A stretch of DNA of 64,000 nt, from the NCBI RefSeq assembly GCF_011405515.1, contig NZ_AP022671.1, forward strand, positions 744,001 through 808,000, read 5' to 3'. Below the pieces are notes generated by a model, which saw nothing but the letters and a program-made list of their open reading frames with translations, did no database searches and was not told the DNA's origin. The position numbers and the translations under genes are program-made. Positions within the stretch are counted from its first letter, which is position 1, and each line of letters opens with the position of its first letter. Positions 17,998 through 25,633 of this stretch are shown in pieces. Source of the DNA: Nitrospira sp. KM1. GTDB lineage: Bacteria; Nitrospirota; Nitrospiria; Nitrospirales; Nitrospiraceae.

Positions 17998-19221
17998 TCA
18001 TCGGTTGAGACGCATCCATCGTGCCGCTCCGATTCCAGCCGCACGACCGCTGGCGAGGCAGGCGGTCAGCAGGTAGCCGCCAGTCGGCGCCTCCCAGTCC
18101 AGCATTTCACCGGCGCAGAAGACGCCGTGGATCTGTCGGAACATGAGCCATTCATCCAGCCCTTCGAATCGCACGCCTCCCGCCGTGCTGATCGCTTCAC
18201 GAACCGGTCTGGCCGCAGTCAATTTGATTGGCAACGATTTGATTGCCCTCGCCAAGCTCACCGGATTGCCAAAGTCTTCCTTCGGCACCACCTCGCGCAG
18301 CAGCGCCGACTTGACCCCCTCGATCCCCGCATAGCGTTGAAGATGCGTCGCCACGGTCCGCTTTCCTCGTGGTCTTGAAAGATCGGTGACAAGGCGGGTC
18401 AGGTCGCGGTCCGGACTGAGGTCGAGATGCAGCATAGCCGAACCGGCGCGGTCGATCCGGTCGCGAAGAAGCGCCGCAATCGAATAGATGACGCCTCCCT
18501 CGACTCCGTATTTGGTGACGACGAACTGTCCTTGCCTCCTGACAGGGAGATCCGAGGCATCGTGCGCCGACACCTCGACCGCTTTGACCGGACATCCTTC
18601 AAATCGTTCTCGGATATGATCGCTCCAGTTGACGTCAAATCCGCAGTTGGCAGGGCGGAGCGGAGCCACATCGATGCCGCGCATTTTTAGGAATGGAACC
18701 CATGAGCCATCCGAGCCGGTCTTCGGCCAACTTGCGCCACCCAGTGCGAGAATGGTGGTCACCGATGAGACGGCGCGTATGCCCTGTGGGGTCTCAAATC
18801 GGAGGCCTCCGGACTCGTCCCATCCGCACCAGCGGTGCCGCAAATGAAACGTCACTCCGCCGCTGCGAAGCCGGCGCAGCCAGGCTCGTAACAGCGGGGC
18901 AGCTTTGAAATCAGTTGGAAAGACGCGCCCTGAGGTCCCGACAATGGTGGAGATTCCCAGCTCCCCGGCCCATGTACGGACGGCTGTTGCATCGAAGGCC
19001 GACAGGAGAGGCGTCAGTTCCCCCTCGCGCCCGCCATACCGCGAGAGGAAGAGACACGCCGGCTCGGCATGGGTCAGATTGAGACCACCTTTGCCGGCCA
19101 GCAGTAGCTTGCGGCCAACCGATGGCATGGCATCAAAGACGTGTACTCGAACGTCTTCGCTCCTGACCGACTCCGCGGCCATTAATCCGGCCGGACCGCC
19201 ACCGATGATGTGAATGTCCAA
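17998..19221 (-). CDS. HI0933/YhiN-family flavoprotein (NAD(P)/FAD-dependent oxidoreductase)
   Basis: The 407-residue protein opens with a Rossmann dinucleotide-binding motif (MDIHIIGGGPAGLMAAE). It has the family signature GRKLLLAGKGGLNLTH (about 37-52), the ALGGASWPKTGSDG segment and a C-terminal second FAD contact, GVFCAGEMLDWEAPTGGYLL. These place it in the HI0933-like group (subgroup resembling PP4765). The reaction of this family is not established. It begins three bases from the end of the C39-like peptidase gene on the same strand, so it may be the last gene of an operon with the antiporter. Confidence 0.9.
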   Translation of the reverse strand: MDIHIIGGGPAGLMAAESVRSEDVRVHVFDAMPSVGRKLLLAGKGGLNLTHAEPACLFLSRYGGREGELTPLLSAFDATAVRTWAGELGISTIVGTSGRVFPTDFKAAPLLRAWLRRLRSGGVTFHLRHRWCGWDESGGLRFETPQGIRAVSSVTTILALGGASWPKTGSDGSWVPFLKMRGIDVAPLRPANCGFDVNWSDHIRERFEGCPVKAVEVSAHDASDLPVRRQGQFVVTKYGVEGGVIYSIAALLRDRIDRAGSAMLHLDLSPDRDLTRLVTDLSRPRGKRTVATHLQRYAGIEGVKSALLREVVPKEDFGNPVSLARAIKSLPIKLTAARPVREAISTAGGVRFEGLDEWLMFRQIHGVFCAGEMLDWEAPTGGYLLTACLASGRAAGIGAARWMRLNR

Positions 19222-19224
19222 AAC

Positions 19225-19662
19225 TCACCTCTTGGCCGACACCGCAAGATACCATTTCGGCTTCATCCGCCCGAAGTCCGTCCTGACGTGGACCTTCAAC
19301 GATTTTTTCGAATCCAGTACGCATGTACAATCGCTGGTCCTGACAAACACGACCCAATGCCAGTACGGTCGACCATCCTTGACATGCCACTTGATTGCCA
19401 AGAGCGCCATCGGAGGCAGCCGCTGCCACGAACGAAATGGTCGCGGCATTGCCGATCGATATCCAAATCGCGTGAGCAAACGCCGCACGGGTTGGGTGTC
19501 AGACCACAATCGCGCATCTGCCGCGGAAATCCCCAATTCATCTGCAGCCGTCTTGGCCGCGGCATAAGACACGCCGGCAACGGCTGCCACACTCGCGATC
19601 CCGCAGCCGGTCCGTTCACACTGGACGACAGAATTGCGACAGAGGCTCTTGGGTCGGTTCAT
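19225..19662 (-). CDS. C39-like cysteine peptidase-fold protein
   Basis: The 145-residue protein resembles the papain-like C39 peptidase family. Gln14 and Cys20 (QCERTGCGIASVAAVAG) fit the oxyanion Gln and nucleophile Cys, followed by the helix after the nucleophile. His in YWHWVVF and Asp in CVLDS supply the rest of the triad. There is no signal peptide, transporter or ATPase domain, so it is a free-standing domain and not a bacteriocin exporter. It overlaps the antiporter stop by four bases (ATGA), implying coupled expression. The substrate is unknown. Confidence 0.75.
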   Translation of the reverse strand: MNRPKSLCRNSVVQCERTGCGIASVAAVAGVSYAAAKTAADELGISAADARLWSDTQPVRRLLTRFGYRSAMPRPFRSWQRLPPMALLAIKWHVKDGRPYWHWVVFVRTSDCTCVLDSKKSLKVHVRTDFGRMKPKWYLAVSAKR

Positions 19663-21278
19663 CGATGACGTGATCTTTCAACGCGGCGTTCTCCGACACC
19701 GAGATGAAGAGCCGCCACGTCGAGCTCCTGTTCCAGATGATGCAACACGTCATCGCTGATCGTCCCGTCATTGCGCAGCCCGACGAGCGCCAGACGCTCC
19801 GCGGTCATGGTTTCATGTTGTAGCCGCTGAAAGGCGGCGGTCGAGTCGGCGAACACAGTGCCGTCAGCCGACGCCGCCCGTGCAAAACGTTCGAGTCTCC
19901 GGCTGTACTGCAGTTTCAGTCGTTCGACGTGCTCTGGAGCAATCCAGTCCTCGGCTCTGACCTGATCCAAGCGATTCAAGGCCGCCGTCACCGCATGTTC
20001 ACGCGCGAGACGTTCCTCTTGTTCGAGTCCGTGATCTTCCGTACGTGGCAGGAGACGGATCAGAGGCGGCAGGGACAACCCCTGAAAGACAAGAGTTGCC
20101 AGGATCACGGCAAAACTGATCAGAATAATTTCCTCACGAAATGGAAAAGGGCTTCCGGACTGCGTGGTCACCGGCAGTGCCAGCGCGGCAGCCAACGTCA
20201 CGATCCCCCGCATTCCGGTCCAAGAGACGAGAAAGACCCAGGTCCAGGGAGGCGTCGGTTCCTTCTTACGAACCGACGCGCTGAACCATCTGGGAATGAC
20301 TGCGGCAAGTGGAACCCAGATGAGACGCACGACGATGACCGTCACGCTGACCAGTGCTCCCGCTCTCAACAGAGAGCCGATCTGGTCGGGGGAAATGGCG
20401 CCCCGCAGCGCGCCCAACTGCAACCCGATGAGGATGAAAATGACGCCGTTGAGCATGAAGATGAGCAGGTCCCAGACCGCACGAGCCTGAAACCGCGTGG
20501 CAGGCGCCACCGCGTTGCTGAATGTTTGCCGTAGATGAATCCCGCCGGCCACGCACGCCAGGACAGCCGATGCATGAAGGGATTCGCTGATCACCCATGC
20601 AATGTAGGGTGACAGCAAGGTGATCGCCACCTGAGTAAAACTGTCCTCGCTATAGCACAACGCCCATCGCGTGAGGAACGACACGCCGATGCCGACCGCC
20701 GCGCCGATGATGGCCGCGTAGACGAACTGGGTGGCCGCATCTCCGATCATGAAGGTGCCGCTCGCCGCGGCTCCCACCGCCACGCGATACAGTACCAACG
20801 CCGTGGCATCGTTGACGAGACTTTCTCCCTCTAGAATCGTTACGACTCGCCGTGGAATTCCCAGTCGCTTTCCGATCGCCGTGGCAGAAACGGCATCGGG
20901 AGGCGACACAATGGCTCCGAGGGCGATTGCGGCGGCCCACTCCATCCCGGGAAACAGCATCCTGGCGACGACAGCCACCACCACGGTCGTGACCAGAACC
21001 AGTCCGACGGCCAGGAGAAAGATGGGTCTCAGATTCTGGCGAAAATCACGAAATGAAGTGAAATAGGCCGCCGCCCACAGGATCGGAGGCAGAAAAACGA
21101 GGAACACGAGGTCCGGATTGAATGTGACCGTCGGCACGCCGGGGATGATGCCCAGGACCAGTCCGCCCAGCACCAGCAAAATAGGATACGGGATCATGAT
21201 CTTCTGCGCGAGCGTCGTCAGGGCCAGAACGATGGCCAGCAGCAGGATGACGATTTCGAGTTGATGCAAATCTTCCAT
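19659..21278 (-). CDS. Na+/H+ antiporter, CPA1 family
   Basis: The 539-residue protein has about 12 hydrophobic segments spread over residues 5-415 and a soluble C-terminal tail of about 120 residues. The conserved CPA1 stretch ALGAIVSPPDAVSATAI and the EGESLVNDATALVLY segment, which holds the Asn-Asp pair typical of electroneutral exchangers, are both present. It should exchange Na+ (or K+) for H+ at the inner membrane, for pH or salt homeostasis. The tail is helical and may be regulatory. It shares an operon with the C39-like protein (ATGA overlap). Confidence 0.92.
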   Translation of the reverse strand: MEDLHQLEIVILLLAIVLALTTLAQKIMIPYPILLVLGGLVLGIIPGVPTVTFNPDLVFLVFLPPILWAAAYFTSFRDFRQNLRPIFLLAVGLVLVTTVVVAVVARMLFPGMEWAAAIALGAIVSPPDAVSATAIGKRLGIPRRVVTILEGESLVNDATALVLYRVAVGAAASGTFMIGDAATQFVYAAIIGAAVGIGVSFLTRWALCYSEDSFTQVAITLLSPYIAWVISESLHASAVLACVAGGIHLRQTFSNAVAPATRFQARAVWDLLIFMLNGVIFILIGLQLGALRGAISPDQIGSLLRAGALVSVTVIVVRLIWVPLAAVIPRWFSASVRKKEPTPPWTWVFLVSWTGMRGIVTLAAALALPVTTQSGSPFPFREEIILISFAVILATLVFQGLSLPPLIRLLPRTEDHGLEQEERLAREHAVTAALNRLDQVRAEDWIAPEHVERLKLQYSRRLERFARAASADGTVFADSTAAFQRLQHETMTAERLALVGLRNDGTISDDVLHHLEQELDVAALHLGVGERRVERSRHR

Positions 21279-21339
21279 GAACAGCCCCTCAAAGTGGTTC
21301 GAGAGCAGGCGCTAGGCTAACGAGTGCCGATCCGGAGTG

Positions 21340-21753
21340 TCAATGAGAAGAAGACATTGAACGGGAGGGGGGGGCCTCATCCGGCCGATCCAATTGGCGC
21401 GAAACGGTTTCCAGAAGCAATTCGAGGGGAACAGGTTTGGCGAGAGTGGCATGCGCCCCAAGGTATCGTGCGGCATTGCAGAAACCCATATCCTGACGTC
21501 CGCCCGATACGACGACGATTTTTACCTGTGGAAAATCCTGGTGGATGGCTCTCGTGATTTCGAGCCCATCCATATCGGGCATCAATATATCGGTGATTAC
21601 CAGCTCGAAAGGATGCTCCCGGAGCCGGCGGACCCCCTCCTTGCCGGACGATGCTTCGGCTACCTGGTGGCCGGCGCTCTTCAGAACGATGCTAAGCAGT
21701 TTTCGTACGGAAGCTTCATCGTCGATCAACAGGATGTCCCCCACGGCTATCAT
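21340..21753 (-). CDS. Single-domain response regulator
   Basis: About 137 residues form one receiver domain. Acidic residues follow DILLIDDEASVRK, the phospho-acceptor Asp is in VITDILMPDMDG, and the Lys is in LAKPVPLELL. No output domain follows, so it acts through protein partners or a phosphorelay. The start is uncertain: ATG at 21753 leaves a standard receiver N-terminus with GAGG very close; ATG at 21786 and TTG at 21801 are in-frame alternatives. No kinase is adjacent. Confidence 0.85.
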   Translation of the reverse strand: MIAVGDILLIDDEASVRKLLSIVLKSAGHQVAEASSGKEGVRRLREHPFELVITDILMPDMDGLEITRAIHQDFPQVKIVVVSGGRQDMGFCNAARYLGAHATLAKPVPLELLLETVSRQLDRPDEAPPSRSMSSSH

Positions 21754-21876
21754 CCCTCGCAGATAAGCCGACCACTCTCCGGACATCTGTTCTTGTGCCA
21801 AAGGAGCGGGATTTGGAGTACTGGCGGCTACGCCAGGTGCCTTTGCAGACGTATGCTAGCAGCCGACGGATCGATT

Positions 21877-22716
21877 TCAACGCCCGATCGACTCAATCCG
21901 CTGCAGTTCGTCCGGTGAGAGGGTAAAGCGCTCGGATTGAAGGTCCGCTGCCATATGCTGCGGGTTGGTCGTGCCGGTGAGGGGAAGCATTCCAATCTGC
22001 ATGGAAAACCGGAAGATGATCTGGGCGGGTCCGGTTTCATACTTCGCGGCCATCGATCGGATATCGGAATCGATCAGGACCTCTCGATTGGCCGTCAGCA
22101 GCGAAAACCCTTGGTACACAATACCATGGGCACGGCATAGTTCCCGGACCTCATGGTCCCATCCGAATGCTGCATAGCAGCGGTTCTGGACCACCATGGG
22201 CTTGTGCGCCGCCTTCTCGCAGAGTAACGACAATTGTTCGGCAGAGACGTTGCTGATCCCTATCATTCTTGTTCTTTTGGATTCGTACAGTCGCTCCATC
22301 GCCGACCAAACCTGCCAATCCTCTGCGCCCAACCCACGACGATAATAGGGGCCGTGCAGCACATACGAATCGAGATAGTCGGTGTGCAGATGGGCCAGCG
22401 AGCTATCGAACGATTGTGCCACCTGAGTCGGCACATCGGCGGATGCATCGTATGGGGTGCGGTGATCCTGGCCATTGACTGGCGTGAATTTTGTTTGGAG
22501 AAATAGTCTTTCGCGCGCGACCCCTTGGGCCGACAACTGCTTGAGGGCCTCCCCGACTCGTGCCTCATCGTAGTGGATCAACTGGTTCGCCGTATCAATG
22601 GCGGTAAAGCCTGCCTGGACCGCCTCCAACACCAGTCGCGTCGTGGCGTCCTTTTTCCAGGCGGTGCCATACATAAAGGAAGGAATCGCCGTGCCGGTAT
22701 AGGTCGAAAATGTCAT
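21877..22716 (-). CDS. Aldo/keto reductase
   Basis: The 279-residue (beta/alpha)8-barrel enzyme should reduce aldehydes or ketones with NADPH. The catalytic tetrad is visible: Asp in IDTANQ, Tyr in LIHYDEARVG, Lys in LQTKF and His in YVLHGPYY. The cofactor-binding C-terminal region (PLTGTTNPQHMAADLQS) is typical. The substrate is not predictable. The gene stands alone between a response regulator and the Sm-like gene, all on the minus strand. Confidence 0.92.
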   Translation of the reverse strand: MTFSTYTGTAIPSFMYGTAWKKDATTRLVLEAVQAGFTAIDTANQLIHYDEARVGEALKQLSAQGVARERLFLQTKFTPVNGQDHRTPYDASADVPTQVAQSFDSSLAHLHTDYLDSYVLHGPYYRRGLGAEDWQVWSAMERLYESKRTRMIGISNVSAEQLSLLCEKAAHKPMVVQNRCYAAFGWDHEVRELCRAHGIVYQGFSLLTANREVLIDSDIRSMAAKYETGPAQIIFRFSMQIGMLPLTGTTNPQHMAADLQSERFTLSPDELQRIESIGR

Positions 22717-22776
22717 GGTGATCTTCGCTCTACCTTGTCTGATTGAGGTTCAGCTCATTACAGTGATCGTTTCGCT

Positions 22777-23094
22777 CTACTTACTTCGTGCTTTGACGAT
22801 GACCGCGGCAATCTGGTCGATACGGATCGTGGCGTCGTAAAATTCCATGCTCGCCAGTTCTGTCATGACGACGGCCTGCGCACCCACCTTTGCGACTTTG
22901 CCATCGAGATCATGTCCGGATACCAATTTAACCTTGACCCGTTTCCCAGCCTGCTGTTCGAGCGCTTGGCGGACGGAATCCAGGCTATTGAGCTCGACGG
23001 CCGGTTCTTCGGCTTGCGCCATCGAAAGGACGTCCATGCTCCCTGATAGAACAGTCATGTAGACGATTGCCATACCGATCAGCACTGCGTTCAT
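22777..23094 (-). CDS. Small exported protein with Sm-like (LSm/Hfq-type) domain
   Basis: The strong site GGAGGAGGG six bases before the ATG sets the start at 23094, so the protein has 105 residues. Residues 1-28 form a signal peptide (hydrophobic MNAVLIGMAIVYMTVLSG, ending near AQAEE). The mature part reads LEQQAGKRVKVKLVSGHDLDGKV, then VVMTELASMEFYDATIRIDQIAAVIVKAR. This pattern of bent strands matches the Sm fold: first strand with KVKLVSGxxLxG, last strand with the IDQIAAVIV motif. Sm proteins normally bind RNA in the cytoplasm, so an exported version is odd; it might instead be an assembly ring or a lipid-facing protein. The family match is by eye. Confidence 0.65.
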   Translation of the reverse strand: MNAVLIGMAIVYMTVLSGSMDVLSMAQAEEPAVELNSLDSVRQALEQQAGKRVKVKLVSGHDLDGKVAKVGAQAVVMTELASMEFYDATIRIDQIAAVIVKARSK

Positions 23095-23137
23095 AGAGAC
23101 CCTCCTCCTGCCTTGGACAGGCATGGCGCGAAAAGTC

Positions 23138-23564
23138 CTAGCAGGATGTTGAAAAAGTCGCTCATATCACCCACCCGCCCGGACGCGCCGAGACGCGTCT
23201 TCACCAAGCTTTGTTCTCGCGGGACACTGCCGCCTCACTATCTCGGCGGCGTTCACAGGCGTGCCGTGCCTTATTCGGCACGGCGTGAACCTCAGAGGCT
23301 CAGCGTACGGCCCGGGTAAGAGCGGCTTGGGCCGCTCGGGGCGGGCGGGTGAGAAATGTTACGATTCACCTCTAAGACACGGGGCGCTCACCGACTCGCG
23401 CCCGTCCGCAACCGTGACGCTCATTATTCTTCGCGTCGCGGACCTCGCTGCGGCCTTGCCGGAAGGCCTTTTTGAACATCCTATGAGCTCTTCCAACCCA
23501 ATCAGCGATCATGCCCGGCTCTGTGTTTTCCGGGGTCCAAAACAGTTTTTCAACGGCCTGCTAG
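23138..23564. mobile_element. MITE-like element with 22-bp terminal inverted repeats
   Basis: The left end CTAGCAGGATGTTGAAAAAG (22 bp to position 23159) and the right end (23543-23564), read in reverse complement as CTAGCAGGCCGTTGAAAAAC, match at about 18 of 22 positions. The element is 427 bp, has no credible ORF, and is full of internal palindromes, for example CCGTGCC/GGCACGG near 23265-23285 and a CACCCACCCGCCC/GGGCGGGCGGGTG pair. CTAG occurs at both boundaries and could be a 4-bp target duplication. It sits 43 bp before the Sm-like gene and may affect its promoter. It appears to be non-autonomous. Confidence 0.75.
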
Positions 23565-23606
23565 TATACTGGGGAAACGCCTGAACAGGAAAGGGGCTCG
23601 GAGAGC

Positions 23607-23987
23607 TTATGGGGCGATGCCGAATATTGTTTTGATCTTCTGCTCCAGCAATCCGAAATCGATGGGCTTGCGCACGTAATCGCGGGCGCCGGCACGGACC
23701 GCATCCTCGAACGCTTTCCGTTCAGGATGCCCCGACATCATGATGACCGGGATCTCGGCATGGCGGACTTGGAGTTCCCCCAACACCCACATCCCGTCCA
23801 TGCCCGGCATATGCAGATCGAGAAGGACCAGATCGACGGGAGACCGGGCGGTTTCCAAGGCTATCGTCGCGAGCGCCGAGCATCCGTCGGTGAACGCCAT
23901 CCCCTCGTAGCCCAATGAGTCGAATCTGTCTTTGAGCGCCTCGCAGATAAATCGATCGTCATCGATGATCATGATGCGCCGCGCCAT
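23607..23987 (-). CDS. Single-domain response regulator
   Basis: The start at 23987 is supported by AGAGG about ten bases upstream. The 126 residues form a receiver domain: RRIMIIDDDRF, phospho-acceptor Asp in VLLDLHMPGMDG, Thr/Ser switch region MMSGHPE and Lys in YVRKPIDF. There is no output domain. The start lies 29 bases inside the end of the 94-residue gene upstream in another frame, so the two are probably cotranscribed. Confidence 0.88.
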   Translation of the reverse strand: MARRIMIIDDDRFICEALKDRFDSLGYEGMAFTDGCSALATIALETARSPVDLVLLDLHMPGMDGMWVLGELQVRHAEIPVIMMSGHPERKAFEDAVRAGARDYVRKPIDFGLLEQKIKTIFGIAP

Positions 23988-24243
23988 CCTCGCCTCTCTT
24001 GTGTCCGGAGAATTGCGCCAAGCGCACCATGTAAGTAAATCCTTTTCTACGCAGCTCGACATCTCCCCGGCGGCTCAGAATGTCTACGCCGAGAAACAGC
24101 TGCGTCCAGCTCATGTCGGGAATGTGCTCCATGACTTCTTCGATCGGCATCCATAGGTCGTACTGCACAACGGCCAGTATCCGGTCCTCAGGCAATCCGT
24201 CCCGTCCACGGCCTTCTCCTGTCCCAGCCTCCCGACCAACCAT
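23959..24243 (-). CDS. Small hypothetical protein, possible winged-helix fold
   Basis: A strong AAGGAGG site seven bases before the ATG shows that this 94-residue ORF is translated. Residues 20-75 (RILAVVQYDLWMPIEEVMEHI, SWTQLFLGVDILSRRG, DVELRRKGFTYMVRL) look like three helices and a beta wing, as in winged-helix domains. No defined family is recognised. It overlaps the following response regulator by 29 bases. A DNA-binding or adaptor role is only inferred. Confidence 0.7.
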   Translation of the reverse strand: MVGREAGTGEGRGRDGLPEDRILAVVQYDLWMPIEEVMEHIPDMSWTQLFLGVDILSRRGDVELRRKGFTYMVRLAQFSGHKRGEDGAAHHDHR

Positions 24244-24321
24244 AGGCGACCTCCTTCATCTGCTGTTACGCCCACACACCCGATGCATGCCCAGTGCCTC
24301 TCTGTTACGACTCATCAATTA

Positions 24322-24750
24322 TCATCGGATCGAATCTGGCAGAGTAATCTCAGCCCCAACGGTGCCCTGCGGTGATTCGATCACGACCAGGGTGCCCCGC
24401 ATGATCGGATGCAACTCGCAATGATACGGGTAGCGGCCGGGCGGCAACGGGGCAATCGCAAAGCTGTTGTCGGGCGGCACAAAGACAGAATTGAATGCAC
24501 AGACGCCGTCGGTCAGGCAGCCGTCATGGCGGATGCTGTGCGGCGAGGCCGTTCCGTTCGACCACCGAACCGGCATCCCTGCGGCAACGATTGCCAACTG
24601 CGGCTGATAGTATGGCGCGCTCGTTTCAAAGGCGATATCCGCCATGAGTGCGTCTGCCCGGGCGGCCGGCATGGTGACAGCCTCGGGAGAGAAGGGCATC
24701 AGCAACCAAGCGCATATTCCGATGTGACGGATGCAGCGCGGAGATTTCAT
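24322..24750 (-). CDS. Exported amicyanin/plastocyanin-like cupredoxin
   Basis: The start has AAGGAG eight bases upstream. Residues 1-32 are a signal peptide. The mature domain has the type 1 copper ligands: His in SPHSIRHDG, then Cys, His and Met in YHCELHPIMRG, the compact C-x2-H-x2-M arrangement of amicyanin and pseudoazurin. An extra Cys pair (GCLTDGVC) lies between the first His and the rest and could form a disulphide. It is probably a periplasmic electron carrier. It sits between the OmpR-type regulator and the small winged-helix-like gene on the same strand, so copper- or redox-related regulation is possible. Confidence 0.87.
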   Translation of the reverse strand: MKSPRCIRHIGICAWLLMPFSPEAVTMPAARADALMADIAFETSAPYYQPQLAIVAAGMPVRWSNGTASPHSIRHDGCLTDGVCAFNSVFVPPDNSFAIAPLPPGRYPYHCELHPIMRGTLVVIESPQGTVGAEITLPDSIR

Positions 24751-24914
24751 GGCGGGCTCCTTTTGCCTTACCAACGTAAGCAGCGGCGTCAGGAATGAGC
24801 CTATGCCAGACCGGCATAAAGACTCGATACGGCGTTGTCGCGCCACCTATAAAGATTGCATAAAGATCAGGGAGGACCGGGGATGCCACACGGTTCAGTA
24901 AACGGCGGGAGAAC

Positions 24915-25616
24915 TCAGGATACAGAATCGGACTCGATGCAAAACCGATAGCCGACACCGGGGTCCGTCAGGATAAACGAGGGACGGGCCGGAGCTTTTT
25001 CGATCTTCTTCCTCAGCTGCCCCACGAAGACGCGGAGATATTGCGCTTGATCACTATAGGCCTCTCCCCACACGGCTTCGAGCAGCATGCGATGGGTCAG
25101 AACCTTTCCGGCATGTTCGATCATGTACTTCAACAAATCATATTCGGTCGGCGTCAATTTCACCGGCTCCCCATTCACGACGACCTCACGGCGGTCGAAA
25201 TTGACCGACAGTCCGCCGGAAGAAAAGATTGGCTGCGTGCCGCGAGCGCCGGCCGCACGTCTGAGCAACGAGCGAATCCGCGCCAATAATTCATCGACGC
25301 CGAAGGGCTTCGTCATGTAGTCGTCCGCACCGGCTTCCAGTGCTTCGACTTTTCGGCGCTCGTCGCCGATGGCGGAGAGGACGATGATAGGCACCGAGGA
25401 CAAGGCTCGAACGTGACGCGTCACGTCCACACCGTTCATCTCCGGCAGCAAGAGATCCAGAATGATCACGTCCGGATGACGGTTTCGGACCATCGCCAAG
25501 GCCTGTTCACCCGTATCCGCCGTTTCAACGTCGTAGCCTCTGGCCTCCAGATTGACCTGCAGGGATCGCCTGATCGGCGGCTCGTCATCGACAACTAGGA
25601 TTTTGGCTCCGCGCAT
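24915..25616 (-). CDS. OmpR/KdpE-family response regulator
   Basis: The 233-residue protein has a receiver domain (KILVVDDEPP, phospho-acceptor Asp in IILDLLLPEMNG, Lys in MTKPFGVDELL) and a C-terminal winged-helix domain (LTPTEYDLLKYMIEHAGKVLTHRMLLEAVWG, then LRVFVGQLRKKIE and GVGYRF). It most resembles KdpE, but no kdpFABC genes are nearby. It starts 17 bases after the sensor kinase gene and is its likely partner. The cupredoxin gene follows 164 bases downstream and may be a target. Confidence 0.92.
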   Translation of the reverse strand: MRGAKILVVDDEPPIRRSLQVNLEARGYDVETADTGEQALAMVRNRHPDVIILDLLLPEMNGVDVTRHVRALSSVPIIVLSAIGDERRKVEALEAGADDYMTKPFGVDELLARIRSLLRRAAGARGTQPIFSSGGLSVNFDRREVVVNGEPVKLTPTEYDLLKYMIEHAGKVLTHRMLLEAVWGEAYSDQAQYLRVFVGQLRKKIEKAPARPSFILTDPGVGYRFCIESDSVS

Positions 25617-25633
25617 GCTTGCACTCGGAGAAA

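Noticed and set aside
20266-20598. Minus-strand ORF inside the antiporter gene in another frame
   Set aside because: Shadow ORF produced by the GC-rich codon usage of the antiporter gene.
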